Of a stretch of DNA of 64,000 nucleotides, positions 18,600 to 28,204 are shown piece by piece. Each line of letters opens with the position of its first letter. Positions within the stretch are counted from its first letter, which is position 1. The position numbers were made by a program, and so were the translations under genes. Source of the DNA: Pseudomonas syringae KCTC 12500. Its GTDB lineage: Bacteria; Pseudomonadota; Gammaproteobacteria; Pseudomonadales; Pseudomonadaceae. A model generated the notes under the pieces. That model saw nothing but the letters and a program-made list of their open reading frames with translations, was not told where the DNA came from and made no database searches. The DNA is taken from positions 395,501-459,500 of the forward strand of contig NZ_AYTM02000002.1 of NCBI RefSeq assembly GCF_000507185.2, given 5' to 3'.

Positions 18600-20376
18600 C
18601 AGTGTTGATCCACTCTTTCACAACCTGAGCCACACGGCCAGGATCCTCAGCCACCAAACTCTTGATTGCATTCAGCTGTGCGTCATAGCCTTCGGTCGGG
18701 CTCGGCAGCAGAATGCTCTGCGGACCGCCCAGGCTTACGCGATCGTTGGACAATTCGCCGTCCAGACCGCCCATGCCACCCAGCTCGGCGTCGCCACCGA
18801 AACCTGCCAGTTCCTTGCGCTTGCCGTTGGTAATGTTGTTCAACACCGGGCGCAGCACACCGAACACCAGAATCAGGATGAAGATCACGCCAACAGCCTG
18901 CTTGACGATGTCCCAGAACCAGGGTTGCGAATAGAACGACGCTTCAGGCAGCACTTCAGCGCGTTCGCTGGAGAACGGCACGTTGATCACGCTGACGCTG
19001 TCACCGCGGCTGGCGTCGAAACCGACGGCATCCTGCACCAGACGCGTGAAGCGCGCCAGATCCGCCGCGCTCCACGGAGCACGGCTGACTTCGCCATTGG
19101 CCGCGTTGGTCTTGACCATGTCATCGACCACTACCGCGACCGAAAGACGGGTCAGACGACCCTGCTGCTGCTTGGTATGACTGATCGAACGGTCCAGCTC
19201 GAAGTTCTTGGTCGACTGCACGCGCTTGTCGGCCGGGTATGGCGCCAATGCGGGCTGACCGGTTGCCGGGTCCATGATCTGCTGACCATTGGCATCCAGC
19301 AGGGGCTGGCCTGGCGCGATGGGGCCGGCAGCACCGGCGGCACCAGCACCTGCAGTCTGCGGAGCCGTCGCCGGGCCGGGCGGCTGGTTGCTCAGCGCCC
19401 CCGGAACGCCGCCCGAGCTTGAGCTGCTGGAACGTTGTTCATTGACCGACTGCTCGCTGCGCAAGGCAGGCTGGTCAGGGTTGAAGCTTTCGGCGGTCGA
19501 TTCGACAGCGCTGAAATCAACGACCGCCGAGACCTCGGCCTTGTAGCGGTCATTACCCAGGATCGGCTGCAGGATGTTCTGCACACGCTGGGTCAGCATG
19601 CCTTCCATGCGCCGGCTGTAGTCAAACTGCTTGCCAGCCATGGTCAGCTCGGAGTTTTCCGCCTGATCAGAAAGCAGCGTGCCCTTCTGGTCGACGACGG
19701 TAATCTGCGACTTGCTCAATTCGGGAACGCTGGTGGCGACCAGATTGATAATGGCCAGCACCTGGCTCGGCTCCAGCGAGCGACCGGCGTACAGCTCGAC
19801 CAGTACCGAGGCGCTTGGCTTTCGGTCATCACGGACAAACACCGAGCTTTTCGGAATGGCCAGGTGCACGCGGGCACCCTTGACGTTGTTCAACGCAGAA
19901 ATGGTACGCGCCAGTTCGCCTTCCAGCCCGCGACGATAACGCGTGGCTTCCATGAACTGACTGGTACCCAGGCCCTGATCCTTATCAAGGATTTCAAAGC
20001 CGATGTTGGCGTCGTTCTGTACCACGCCCGCCTGGGCCAGCTGGATGCGGGCACGCTGCACATCATCGGACTTGACCAGCAGCGCACCGGAGTTCGGCTC
20101 GACGGTGTAGTTGATGTTCGCTGCAGTCAGGGTGTCCATGATCTGCTTGCTGTCCATGCCCGCCAGACTGCCATAAAGCGGACGATAGTCAGGCTGTTGG
20201 GACCAGAGCACCACGGCAAAGCCGATGGCCACGCTCGCGGCAAGACCGACCATGAGGCCGATCTGCCGCAGCATGGTCATTTCGGAAAGATTTTCCAGAA
20301 AAGACATACCGAACAACGGTTTTCTTTCGGAAGCGCCCGCTCTTGCAGGAACGGTATCGGCAGCTGCTTCGGCCAT
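18592..20376 (-). CDS. fliF: Flagellar MS-ring protein FliF
   Basis: 594 residues. Membrane segments lie near residues 38-62 and 480-500, flanking YscJ/FliF ring-building motifs including GALLVKSDDVQRARIQLAQAG and LEGELARTISALNNVKGARV. A Pro/Gly/Ala-rich insert lies near 315-365. The C-terminal cytoplasmic tail ends in EWINTDE, which binds FliG. It lies 15 nt after fliE. Confidence 0.97.
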   Translation of the reverse strand: MAEAAADTVPARAGASERKPLFGMSFLENLSEMTMLRQIGLMVGLAASVAIGFAVVLWSQQPDYRPLYGSLAGMDSKQIMDTLTAANINYTVEPNSGALLVKSDDVQRARIQLAQAGVVQNDANIGFEILDKDQGLGTSQFMEATRYRRGLEGELARTISALNNVKGARVHLAIPKSSVFVRDDRKPSASVLVELYAGRSLEPSQVLAIINLVATSVPELSKSQITVVDQKGTLLSDQAENSELTMAGKQFDYSRRMEGMLTQRVQNILQPILGNDRYKAEVSAVVDFSAVESTAESFNPDQPALRSEQSVNEQRSSSSSSGGVPGALSNQPPGPATAPQTAGAGAAGAAGPIAPGQPLLDANGQQIMDPATGQPALAPYPADKRVQSTKNFELDRSISHTKQQQGRLTRLSVAVVVDDMVKTNAANGEVSRAPWSAADLARFTRLVQDAVGFDASRGDSVSVINVPFSSERAEVLPEASFYSQPWFWDIVKQAVGVIFILILVFGVLRPVLNNITNGKRKELAGFGGDAELGGMGGLDGELSNDRVSLGGPQSILLPSPTEGYDAQLNAIKSLVAEDPGRVAQVVKEWINTDE

Positions 20377-20391
20377 GACTCAGTACGTCCC

Positions 20392-20721
20392 TTAAACCGG
20401 CATCTGCATGATGTCTTGGTAAGCTTGAACCAGCTTGTTACGTACCTGGGTCAACGCCTGAAAAGACACACTGGCTTTCTGCGACGAAATCATGACGTCG
20501 GTCAGATCCACGCCGCTCTTGCCGACTTCGAATGCATTGGCCAACTGGCTGGAAGCCTGCTGGGTCTGCGCGACCTTGTTGACGGCCTGACCAAGCATGT
20601 CAGCGAAGCTGCTGGCACCGGCTTCCTGCGCACCGGACACGGGCTTGGGCGCAGACATCGCATCCATCTGCATGGCCCGCATATCCAACATCAAGCGATT
20701 AAATTCAACACCTTGGCTCAT
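20392..20721 (-). CDS. fliE: Flagellar hook-basal body protein FliE
   Basis: 109 residues from the ATG at 20721 ([18 protein letters not shown]), chosen because GAGAG lies 8 nt upstream and the sequence matches the family start; an ATG two codons earlier has poorer spacing. The C-terminal [20 protein letters not shown] and [16 protein letters not shown] are diagnostic. It joins the MS ring to the proximal rod and is the first gene of fliEFGHIJ. Confidence 0.96.
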   Translation of the reverse strand: MSQGVEFNRLMLDMRAMQMDAMSAPKPVSGAQEAGASSFADMLGQAVNKVAQTQQASSQLANAFEVGKSGVDLTDVMISSQKASVSFQALTQVRNKLVQAYQDIMQMPV

Positions 20722-20783
20722 GGACATATCTCTCGTAAGGCCCGCAAATTTTTGACACTGATTCAGCGGGTACAGAAGGTATA

Positions 20784-20798
20784 GCAACAACGATGCCA
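20784..20798 (-). promoter_or_regulatory. Sigma-54 promoter of fliE
   Basis: The minus strand reads TGGCATCGTTGTTGC, a near-consensus -24/-12 element with the -12 GC 62 nt upstream of the fliE ATG. The remaining gap up to fleR (to 20963) holds nothing else that I can support. Confidence 0.85.
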
Positions 20799-20963
20799 GC
20801 TAGATGGCGGCTATTTGCCACACCAGATAAGTGCATCATGTCACTTGACACGAGATCACGCCGAATCGCCCTTATTTACGGGGCGTCGGGTGTATTTCAG
20901 ACTTGCATCACAGCAAAAATATTCAGTGACCGCCGATCGGGAACGGCAATCAGTGTGCCTCCT

Positions 20964-22379
20964 TCATGTGGCAAACAGATAGGCTTCCACATCCATTCCA
21001 GCGTCACGCATCTGCGCCAGCTTGTAACGCAATGTACGTGGGCTGATACCCAGGCGTTCCGCAGCCTCCTTGCGACGTCCCCGTTCAGAACGCAGGGTGT
21101 CGATGATCATTTGAAACTCATGACGCCTGAGGTCATCGCCCAGCGCGCCGGCAGATTCCGGACTGACGCCGGTCCCTGCATTCTCCGCCACGGTAGTGAC
21201 GGTCACAGCCGCTGCAGCCTCGACGGGCGCGGCAACAGGCAAGCTGGTAACCGGCCCGGACAGACAGAAATCCTGCGCCTGAATCACCCCGCCTTGCTGC
21301 AGAATCAAGGCCCGCTGTACTGCGTTATCCAGTTCCCGCACATTCCCGGGCCATGGATAGCTCACCAGACACTGCTGCGCTTCTGCAGAAAGACGAACCG
21401 GCGCGTGCTTCATTTTATTGACGTGCTTGGCCAGAAGCCGCTCGGCCAACGGCAGAATATCGGCAGTCCTTTGACGCAACGCCTGCCATGCCAGTGGAAA
21501 TACCGACAGGCGATAAAACAGATCCTCACGAAAGCGCCCCGCCGCCACTTCGCCCGCCAGATCGCGGTTGGTGGTCGCCACGACTCGAATGTCCAGAACG
21601 ATCGGCTTGCGCGCCCCTACGCGCTCGACTTCGCGTTCCTGCAACACACGCAGCAATTTGGCTTGCAGCCCCAGCGGCATTTCGGAAATCTCGTCCAGCA
21701 GGATCGTCCCGCCGTCAGCCTGCTCGAACTTGCCGGCCTGCGCCGCAATGGCGCCGGTAAACGAACCCTTTTCATGGCCGAATAACGTGGCTTCCAGCAT
21801 GTTGTCCGGAATCGCTGCACAATTGATCGCAATAAAAGGCTTATCGGCACGGGGCGAGTTTTGATGAATGAAACGCGCCAAAACCTCTTTACCAGTACCG
21901 GACTCGCCGGAGATCAACACGGTGGAGTCGCTTTTCGCCACGCGACTGGCCAGGTTCAGCAACTGGATACTGGCGGGCTCCACGGCAATCGGCCCGTCGC
22001 GCTCGGCAGGCTCCAGACGACCCAGTGCATGCCGCGCAACCAGTGCGATCAGCGCCTTGGGCTCGAAGGGTTTGACCAGGTAATCCGCAGCGCCCTGGCG
22101 CATGGCGTCGACCGCGCGCTCGACTGCGCCGTGCGCAGTCATCAACAGCACTGGCAATTGCGGATGCCGGCTGCGTAACAGACTCAGCAATTGGTGCCCG
22201 TCCATGCCCGGCATGTTGACGTCACTGATCACCAGGCTGAAGGGCTGTGCGTCGGCGGCCACTAGCGCCTCTTCGGCAGAACCGACCGCCTGATAGTCAT
22301 AACCGGCCAGCTCGAGGGTTTCCCCAAGCGCTTCCCGGAGCGAAAGGTCATCCTCGACCAGCAGCACATTGATCGGCAT
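20964..22379 (-). CDS. fleR: Two-component sigma-54 activator FleR
   Basis: 471 residues of NtrC type. The receiver has the phosphoacceptor Asp53 in LVISDVNMPGMDG. The AAA+ domain has Walker A GESGTGKE and a sigma-54 contact loop reading GSFTGA instead of GAFTGA. The C-terminal Fis-type helix-turn-helix has RRKEAAERLGISPRTLRYKL. It is phosphorylated by FleS and activates hook and basal-body promoters with RpoN. Its start overlaps the fleS stop by one base. Confidence 0.95.
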   Translation of the reverse strand: MPINVLLVEDDLSLREALGETLELAGYDYQAVGSAEEALVAADAQPFSLVISDVNMPGMDGHQLLSLLRSRHPQLPVLLMTAHGAVERAVDAMRQGAADYLVKPFEPKALIALVARHALGRLEPAERDGPIAVEPASIQLLNLASRVAKSDSTVLISGESGTGKEVLARFIHQNSPRADKPFIAINCAAIPDNMLEATLFGHEKGSFTGAIAAQAGKFEQADGGTILLDEISEMPLGLQAKLLRVLQEREVERVGARKPIVLDIRVVATTNRDLAGEVAAGRFREDLFYRLSVFPLAWQALRQRTADILPLAERLLAKHVNKMKHAPVRLSAEAQQCLVSYPWPGNVRELDNAVQRALILQQGGVIQAQDFCLSGPVTSLPVAAPVEAAAAVTVTTVAENAGTGVSPESAGALGDDLRRHEFQMIIDTLRSERGRRKEAAERLGISPRTLRYKLAQMRDAGMDVEAYLFAT

Positions 22380-23593
22380 CAGTTAGTACCTGTCGAACTG
22401 GAAGCCGGGATCAACGGCAGACTGATAATGGCGCAGGTACCACGGCCGACCCGCGACAAATAATGCACGCGTCCCTGATGCGCACGCGACACCGCCGTCA
22501 CCACAGCCAGACCAAGCCCTGTGCCAGTGGTCTTGGTCGTAAAGAATGGCTCACCGATGCGCGCCAGCCCAGCCTTGTCAATGCCGCTGCCGTTATCGCT
22601 GAAGCAGATCCGCAGCTCATTGCCGCGACTGTAGGCGTGGACTTTCAGCAGCGTCCGGCCAGCGCTGGCCTGGACGGCGTTTTCAATCAGATTGAGCAGA
22701 GCGCCGACCAGTGTGTCGCGATTGCACAGCAGCTCGCCATCGATACTGTCGCACTGCCAGCGCACCGCTAAGCCCCGAACATGCGTCGCAGCAGCATTTT
22801 GCAGCGCCTGAAACAGAGCTCCGGGGGTCAGCCGATCCGTCAGCGGCAGCTCGCCCCGGGCGAATACCAGCATGTCGCGAACCTGATGCTCCAGCTCATG
22901 CAAACGATCCTTGAGCCGCGCGGCGAAACGCTGCTGGGTTTCCACCGGCAGTTCCCGCTCGGTCAAGTGGCTGGCGTAAATCATCGCAGCGGACAACGGT
23001 GTACGAATCTGATGCGCCAGAGAAGCGACCATACGGCCGAGTGACGACAGGCGCTCGTGACGAGCCAGCTGCTCCTGAAGATGACGGGTTTCGGTCAGGT
23101 CATTGATCAATACCAGCTGCCCCGGCTCGGCATCCAGCGAACGCGTGGCAATAGAGAGCCTGCGACCGTCCTTGAGCGAGACTTCGTGACCATCGTCCTC
23201 ACGGGGTGCAAAGCAGCGGCTGATCACATGACGCCAGAGCATGCCCAGCAGCGGCTGCCCGAGCAGATCGATGGCAGCGGGATTGGCCTCACGCACGACG
23301 CCCATGCCATCAATAACGATGACGCCACCAGGCAACAGATCAAGCAGATTCTGCAGGCGGTTGGCCAGGCGTTCTTTTTCCGCCAGTTCCTGAAGCCGCT
23401 GGGCGCCGGCATGCGCCAGTTCGCCCTTGAGTTCGGTAACACGCGCTTCAAGCACGCCGTAGGAATTGGTCAGTTGCGCCGACATTTGATTGAACAGCGA
23501 GAATGCCTGCTCAAGCCCCTGACGACTTTCCAGTTCCGGGGAGTACTGAGCCTGAACAGATAGGGCGGAAGTCAGTTGGGCGGCCTGGGACAT
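22379..23593 (-). CDS. fleS: Sensor histidine kinase FleS
   Basis: 404 residues with no membrane segment, so cytoplasmic. An N-terminal coiled coil leads to a PAS domain (LLPGGVIVIDGMGVVREANP), then the H box LAHQIRTPLSAAMIYASHL and the ATP-binding domain with NLIENAVQAS, DNGSGIDKAG and TTKTTGTGLGLAVV. It phosphorylates FleR. It has its own sigma-54 element about 55-69 nt upstream. Confidence 0.95.
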   Translation of the reverse strand: MSQAAQLTSALSVQAQYSPELESRQGLEQAFSLFNQMSAQLTNSYGVLEARVTELKGELAHAGAQRLQELAEKERLANRLQNLLDLLPGGVIVIDGMGVVREANPAAIDLLGQPLLGMLWRHVISRCFAPREDDGHEVSLKDGRRLSIATRSLDAEPGQLVLINDLTETRHLQEQLARHERLSSLGRMVASLAHQIRTPLSAAMIYASHLTERELPVETQQRFAARLKDRLHELEHQVRDMLVFARGELPLTDRLTPGALFQALQNAAATHVRGLAVRWQCDSIDGELLCNRDTLVGALLNLIENAVQASAGRTLLKVHAYSRGNELRICFSDNGSGIDKAGLARIGEPFFTTKTTGTGLGLAVVTAVSRAHQGRVHYLSRVGRGTCAIISLPLIPASSSTGTN

Positions 23594-23647
23594 GATTCAT
23601 CTCTCTCGTGGCGAACCGTCAGTAAACGGTGTGTTAAGAGAGACTTA

Positions 23648-23662
23648 GCAATCCCCGTGCCT
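23648..23662 (-). promoter_or_regulatory. Sigma-54 promoter of fleSR
   Basis: The minus strand reads AGGCACGGGGATTGC, matching the -24/-12 consensus except the first base, 55 nt from the fleS ATG. In Pseudomonas fleSR is a FleQ-dependent sigma-54 operon. Confidence 0.85.
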
Positions 23663-23688
23663 AAAAAAAACCCCTGAAAAATCAGGGG
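23663..23688 (-). terminator. Rho-independent terminator after fleQ
   Basis: The stem CCCCTGA/TCAGGGG (23671-23677 and 23682-23688) with an AAAA loop is followed on the minus strand by eight T residues. It abuts the fleS promoter element, so fleQ transcription should stop just before fleSR begins. Confidence 0.9.
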
Positions 23689-23715
23689 CTTGGTTTTTTG
23701 CACAAAAAACCGGCG

Positions 23716-25191
23716 TCAATCATCTGCCTGTTCATCGCCCTCACGACGACTCATACCGTACTTGCGCATCTTCTCGACCAGCGTGGTACGACGAATACGC
23801 AAGCGCTCCGCAGCGCGGGCAACGATACCGTTGGCATCGTCGAGTGCCTGCTGAATCAGGCCTTGCTCAAGACCACCGAGGTAGTCTTTCAGATCGAGCC
23901 CTTCAGGCGGCAGCATCGCGCCAGAGGCGAAATTCGGGGTGCTGCTGTTGATCGCCACACGCTCTTCGATCTCGCTGCGCATGCTGTCGACCATTTGCTC
24001 GTCTTCGTCGTCGACGTAGCGAAACTTCTTTGGCAGCTCAGCCACGCCAATCACACCGTACGGATGCATGATCGCCATGCGCTCGACCAGGTTGGCCAGC
24101 TCACGAACGTTGCCCGGCCAGGCATGGCGACACAGCGACATGATGGCGGCGGAGTTGAAACGAATCGAACCGCGCTTCTCGTGCTCCATGCGCGAAATCA
24201 ATTCGTTCATGAGCAGCGGGATGTCTTCGACACGCTCGCGCAACGGCGCCATTTCGATCGGGAACACATTGAGACGGTAGTAAAGGTCTTCGCGGAAGCT
24301 GCCCAGCTCGATCATGGTCTCGAGATTCTTGTGCGTCGCAGCGATGATGCGCACATCAATGCTCTGCGTCTTGTTGCTGCCCACACGCTCGAACGTGCGC
24401 TCCTGCAGGACGCGCAGCAGCTTGACCTGCATCGGCAGCGGCATGTCGCCGATTTCGTCGAGGAACAATGTGCCGCCGTTGGCCAGCTCGAAACGGCCGG
24501 CACGGCTGGTGATCGCGCCGGTAAACGCGCCCTTCTCATGTCCGAACAGCTCGCTTTCGAGCAGTTCGGCCGGAATGGCACCGCAGTTGACCGGCACGAA
24601 CGGCGCATCACGACGCTTGGAGTGGTAGTGCAGGTTACGCGCAACCACTTCCTTGCCGGTCCCCGACTCACCAAGAATCAGTACGCTGGCATCGGTGTCG
24701 GCGACCTGCTGCATCATCTGCCGCACGTGCTGAATCGCACGGCTGGTACCTACCAGACTGCGAAACAGGTTCGGTTCACGATGACGGCCGCGCTCGCGGG
24801 CCTGGTCGTACATCTCGCGATAGACCTGGGCGCGGTGCAGCGAATCGAGCAGCTTGCTGTAGCTGGGCGGCATTTCGAGGGCAGAGAGGACTCGCCTGCG
24901 CAAATCCTCGGGCAATTCGACAGAGGAATTTTCGCTCATCAGCAGCACAGGAAGGAACTCATCCCATGCCGCGATGGTCTTAAGAAGCCCCTGCAGGCTG
25001 CCCGGTGCGTTTACGCTACCGACAAGTACGCACAGTACTTCTCGTGGAGACGCCAGAGAGCCGACCACCTGCTGCCAGTCCTGAGTGGAACAGGAGAGAT
25101 TTTCTTCGCCAAGAAAATTCAGGATAACCGCCAGATCCCGGCGGCGCTGGCTATCGTCATCGATTAGCAGAATCTTGATTTCACGCCACAT
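23716..25191 (-). CDS. fleQ: Master flagellar activator FleQ
   Basis: 491 residues. The N-terminal receiver-like domain (1-120) lacks a usual phosphoacceptor Asp: the equivalent strand reads [11 protein letters not shown]. The AAA+ domain has Walker A GESGTGKE at 174-181 and GAFTGA at 221-226. The C-terminal helix-turn-helix has [19 protein letters not shown]. FleQ activates early flagellar genes with RpoN, binds c-di-GMP and is restrained by FleN. It is a single-gene unit with a strong terminator. Confidence 0.97.
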   Translation of the reverse strand: MWREIKILLIDDDSQRRRDLAVILNFLGEENLSCSTQDWQQVVGSLASPREVLCVLVGSVNAPGSLQGLLKTIAAWDEFLPVLLMSENSSVELPEDLRRRVLSALEMPPSYSKLLDSLHRAQVYREMYDQARERGRHREPNLFRSLVGTSRAIQHVRQMMQQVADTDASVLILGESGTGKEVVARNLHYHSKRRDAPFVPVNCGAIPAELLESELFGHEKGAFTGAITSRAGRFELANGGTLFLDEIGDMPLPMQVKLLRVLQERTFERVGSNKTQSIDVRIIAATHKNLETMIELGSFREDLYYRLNVFPIEMAPLRERVEDIPLLMNELISRMEHEKRGSIRFNSAAIMSLCRHAWPGNVRELANLVERMAIMHPYGVIGVAELPKKFRYVDDEDEQMVDSMRSEIEERVAINSSTPNFASGAMLPPEGLDLKDYLGGLEQGLIQQALDDANGIVARAAERLRIRRTTLVEKMRKYGMSRREGDEQADD

Positions 25192-25295
25192 GCAATAGCA
25201 ACTTCCCTAGTCAACTCAATGCCCATGATTGGGGGGGCAGCTTGGCTTTCTCAGCTGTATAAACTTTGAGACGCCAGAAAATAGTAAACATCACT

Positions 25296-25324
25296 AGTTA
25301 AGTCAAAAAAACGGGCACAGTCAA
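25296..25324 (-). promoter_or_regulatory. Candidate sigma-70 promoter of fleQ
   Basis: On the minus strand TTGACT and TTAACT are separated by exactly 17 nt in an A+T-rich patch, about 105-130 nt before the fleQ ATG. The -35 matches well and the -10 only partly. No sigma-54 element was seen here, as expected for the top regulator. Confidence 0.35.
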
Positions 25325-25370
25325 ATTTATGGCGAAAATCTTGTCGAACAATAAAAATGACAATTAAACA

Positions 25371-25667
25371 TTAACCAAACAGATGGTATACCTTCGTCGC
25401 GCTCTTCGCATTCTGGATTTGAGTCATTTCTTCGACAACCGCTTGACGCTCGCCGGTTGCAACATCAATCAGTTGCCTGTAGACACCCAATAACTCCTCA
25501 AGGTTGCTGCGCAGTGCTGGTTCGTCGTCGGGCGCTTCGCCGACCACCGCATCGACGCACTCGCGACATGCCAGGTCCAGCTTGACGATAGCCTCCCAGT
25601 CACGATCTGCCAGCGCGCCTACCAAGGCTTCACGGGTTTCTTCGATACGCTTGAGCGCAGCACTCAT
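25371..25667 (-). CDS. fliT: Small flagellar chaperone, FliT-like
   Basis: 98 residues, helical, with ALKRIEETREALVGALADRDWEAIVKLDLACRECVD split over the first half. It follows fliS by 24 nt, the usual place of the FliD chaperone FliT. Sequence conservation in this family is weak, so the assignment leans on size and context. Confidence 0.65.
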   Translation of the reverse strand: MSAALKRIEETREALVGALADRDWEAIVKLDLACRECVDAVVGEAPDDEPALRSNLEELLGVYRQLIDVATGERQAVVEEMTQIQNAKSATKVYHLFG

Positions 25668-25691
25668 TATTGTTCTCCTCAGGCCAGCAGA

Positions 25692-26081
25692 TTATTGCAG
25701 GGTGCCGATAGCGTCCCAGCCTTCCTTGACAGTGATCAACAGGCCGGCGACTTCATCGAGTATCTTCTGATCATTACGGGCGTTGGCTTCCGCCAGACGC
25801 GTCATCATGTAGTGATAGAGGCTGTCCTGCCTGGCCAACGCACCGCCGGGCGAGCTTTCCAGATCCAGTCCCTCACGCAGGCCGCCCACGATGTCGATGG
25901 CCTTGCCGATGAGCACGCCCTTGCTGGCGATATCCTTGCGCGCCATAGCGCCCTTGGCCTGAGCGATTCGGTCAAGCCCACCCTCCATCAACATCTGGAC
26001 CAGACGATGAGGGCTTGCTTCCGAGGTCTGAGCCTGGGCGCCGATTTTCTGATACTGCCGCAACGCTAACATCGGATTCAT
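25692..26081 (-). CDS. fliS: Flagellin export chaperone FliS
   Basis: 129 residues. RQYQKIGAQAQTSEASPHRLVQMLMEGGLDRI is the typical FliS N-terminal region (given here across two helices) and YHYMMTRLAEANARND is the later conserved helix. It binds the flagellin C-terminus in the cytoplasm and prevents early polymerisation. It lies downstream of fliD. Confidence 0.94.
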   Translation of the reverse strand: MNPMLALRQYQKIGAQAQTSEASPHRLVQMLMEGGLDRIAQAKGAMARKDIASKGVLIGKAIDIVGGLREGLDLESSPGGALARQDSLYHYMMTRLAEANARNDQKILDEVAGLLITVKEGWDAIGTLQ

Positions 26082-26157
26082 AATGGGCCTCGTAACAAAT
26101 CCAGAATACTGATACTCAAGCTATCGACGCAGTGCCCGGAAACTTTAGCCTAAAAGC

Positions 26158-26184
26158 AAGAACCCGACACAGGGTCGGGTTCTT
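26158..26184 (-). terminator. Hairpin after fliD
   Basis: A perfect 11-bp inverted repeat AAGAACCCGAC/GTCGGGTTCTT with a 5-nt interior lies 20 nt past the fliD stop. The following minus-strand tail, GCTTTTAGG, has only a short T run, so it may be a partial terminator that lets fliST be read at a lower level. Confidence 0.65.
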
Positions 26185-26204
26185 GGCACTTCTGCACTCG
26201 TTAT

Positions 26205-27656
26205 TTACGAGGCGTTTTTCTGGGCGTTCATCGCATCAAAAATCGACGTAATGCTTGAAGCAGTCGCTTTTAGCTGCCCGACGATCAGGTCCATTGCGTT
26301 GTATTTCTTGGTGAGGGTTGCCGTCAACGTCGTAATACGACGGTTAAGCGCCTCCTGATCATTGGCCAGTCGCGTCTGCACCTTATTGAGGATGGTGGTC
26401 TTGCCAGCGAGAACACCGTCAGCTTTCGTGTACGGCTCAAGCGCTTTGTTCATGCGTGTAATCAAGCCACCCGAGCTTGTGCCGTCAGCAGCGGTCGTAC
26501 CGGTGAACATCGCCTGTATCTGGCTGCCCAGCTTCTTGTCGTTCAGCGCGGTGGTCAAGTCAGCCGCGTTCAACGACAACTTACCGTCAGCCTGCTGAGT
26601 CTTGATCCCCAACTGCGACAGGGAACTCAAGCCGGCATTCGACGTAGCCGTGGCAATCTGGTCACGTATCGTTGCCAGCAGGGCACGCGGCGTGGAATCG
26701 CCGGTCAGCGCAGCGGCAGTGTATTTACCCTGACTGTCGACAGTGCCCTTGGTCAACGACGACACCAGTGAAACCAGTGTGTTGTAAGAGTCGACGAAAG
26801 ACTGCAATGACGTTTTCAGACCATCGGTGTTAGTGGCTACCGTGACTGTGGTCGATGCCGAAGGAGCAGAAGAAGCGCTGGGCGCGACCAGTTCGAACGT
26901 CAGACCGGAAATCGCCGTACTTACGGTATTGGTCTTGCTGGTCAGACTCAAGCCATCGACCGTGAATGCGGCGTCCTTGGCGGTATCGGTAATCGCACCG
27001 GCGCCAGTACCCGAGGCACTCATCAACTTGGTGCCATCAATGTTAAGTGCTTCCTGGCCGGAAGACCCCGTCACCGAAATGTCACTGCCCTTGCCGGTGG
27101 TCGTCGAGCTGAACACCAGCCTGGAACCGTTGTCATCGTTGATAATGTTGGCAGTGATGCCTTTACCCTGCAGCGTCGAGTTGACCTTGTCGCGCACTTC
27201 CTGCAGCGTCGAGGTCTTGTCGATCGCCACGTTGTAATCAGTGCCATTTTGAGTGATTTTCAGAGTACCACTCGGAATAGCACTCGACTGCGTCGAGCTC
27301 AGCGCGGCGGTAGCCACCTTCGAAGGCGTTGCCAGCTGGCTAATGTTGATCGCGTAGGTGCCGTTGACTGCCGTGTTGCCCGCTGTGGCCTTGACCACTG
27401 CTTCATTGGCAGACGTGGCAGCAAAGCCCTGAAAGGCAGGCGTGGTGGAACTGGCCAGTGTGTCCAGTGTTTTCTGGAACGCAGCCAGTGCAGACGTCAA
27501 CTGACTGACACCCGACAGGGATGCAGTCGTGGACGCGCTCTGCTTGTCGATCTGGTTTTGCTTGGGCGCTTTTTCAGCACCAACAAGACCTTCGACGATG
27601 GCACCGATTGCCAAACCGGACCCAATACCATTTGTAGATGTAATCGGACTTGCCAT
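26205..27656 (-). CDS. fliD: Flagellar filament cap protein FliD
   Basis: 483 residues. The N-terminal MASPITSTNGIGSGLAIGAIVEGLV, read in two parts, and C-terminal LTKKYNAMDLIVGQL match the FliD_N and FliD_C domains, with heptad-rich ends and a Ser/Thr/Ala-rich middle. It caps the filament and folds incoming flagellin. No clear sigma-54 or sigma-28 element was found in the 83-nt gap upstream. Confidence 0.95.
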   Translation of the reverse strand: MASPITSTNGIGSGLAIGAIVEGLVGAEKAPKQNQIDKQSASTTASLSGVSQLTSALAAFQKTLDTLASSTTPAFQGFAATSANEAVVKATAGNTAVNGTYAINISQLATPSKVATAALSSTQSSAIPSGTLKITQNGTDYNVAIDKTSTLQEVRDKVNSTLQGKGITANIINDDNGSRLVFSSTTTGKGSDISVTGSSGQEALNIDGTKLMSASGTGAGAITDTAKDAAFTVDGLSLTSKTNTVSTAISGLTFELVAPSASSAPSASTTVTVATNTDGLKTSLQSFVDSYNTLVSLVSSLTKGTVDSQGKYTAAALTGDSTPRALLATIRDQIATATSNAGLSSLSQLGIKTQQADGKLSLNAADLTTALNDKKLGSQIQAMFTGTTAADGTSSGGLITRMNKALEPYTKADGVLAGKTTILNKVQTRLANDQEALNRRITTLTATLTKKYNAMDLIVGQLKATASSITSIFDAMNAQKNAS

Positions 27657-27739
27657 GGTGCTTCTCCCTTCAAGAATGCTGTGGGGTTCGCTGCCCTTTC
27701 AAAAGGCGAGTGACCCGACAACACATGCCGTACCGGCGA

Positions 27740-28132
27740 TCAGGCCTTGGCGCGGAACAACAAACTGTTCGCATCACTCAGGCTATCGGCCAGCTTCAGG
27801 ATTTCTGCATTGGGAATCTGTCGTACTACTTCACCGGAATCGCTTGCAATCACTTTGACAATGACTTTGCCAGAATCTTCGTCAATCGAAAACTCGAGAT
27901 TGCGCTTTACCTCGTGAAAGAACTTCTGGATGTCCTCAGCGGCTGCCTTGACTTTGGCATCGTCCTTGGAATCATCCTTGTGCAGACCGGAGCCTTTACT
28001 TTCGGCCGTTGCGGCAACGCGCTCGACGGGCGCCTTATCAGCAGGCTTGTCAACCGACGCATCCGGCACAGGGGCCTGACTCACCGGTGGAACGGCCGGA
28101 TAAGTCACGTTCAACTTCACACTCATATCCAT
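27740..28132 (-). CDS. flaG: Flagellar protein FlaG
   Basis: 130 residues from the ATG at 28132, chosen because GAGG lies 8 nt upstream; ATGs at 28141, 28138 and 28126 are also in frame. The N-terminal half is low-complexity (Pro/Ala/Asp/Lys). The C-terminal FlaG domain has VKRNLEFSIDEDSGKVIVKV and VVRQIPNAEILKLADSL. It is linked to filament length control in Pseudomonas-type flagella. It lies between fliC and fliD. Confidence 0.88.
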   Translation of the reverse strand: MDMSVKLNVTYPAVPPVSQAPVPDASVDKPADKAPVERVAATAESKGSGLHKDDSKDDAKVKAAAEDIQKFFHEVKRNLEFSIDEDSGKVIVKVIASDSGEVVRQIPNAEILKLADSLSDANSLLFRAKA

Positions 28133-28156
28133 GACCATCACCTCAGAAAGTAAAAA

Positions 28157-28188
28157 AGCGAGAGAGCACTGTTAAGTACTCCCCCGCT
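28157..28188 (-). terminator. Strong terminator after fliC
   Basis: As minus-strand RNA this is an uninterrupted 14-bp stem (three G-U pairs) closed by a UAAC tetraloop and followed by six U residues. It looks weak if only Watson-Crick pairs are counted on the plus strand. It lies 16 nt past the fliC stop. Confidence 0.8.
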
Positions 28189-28204
28189 AAAACTCACGAC
28201 GCTA

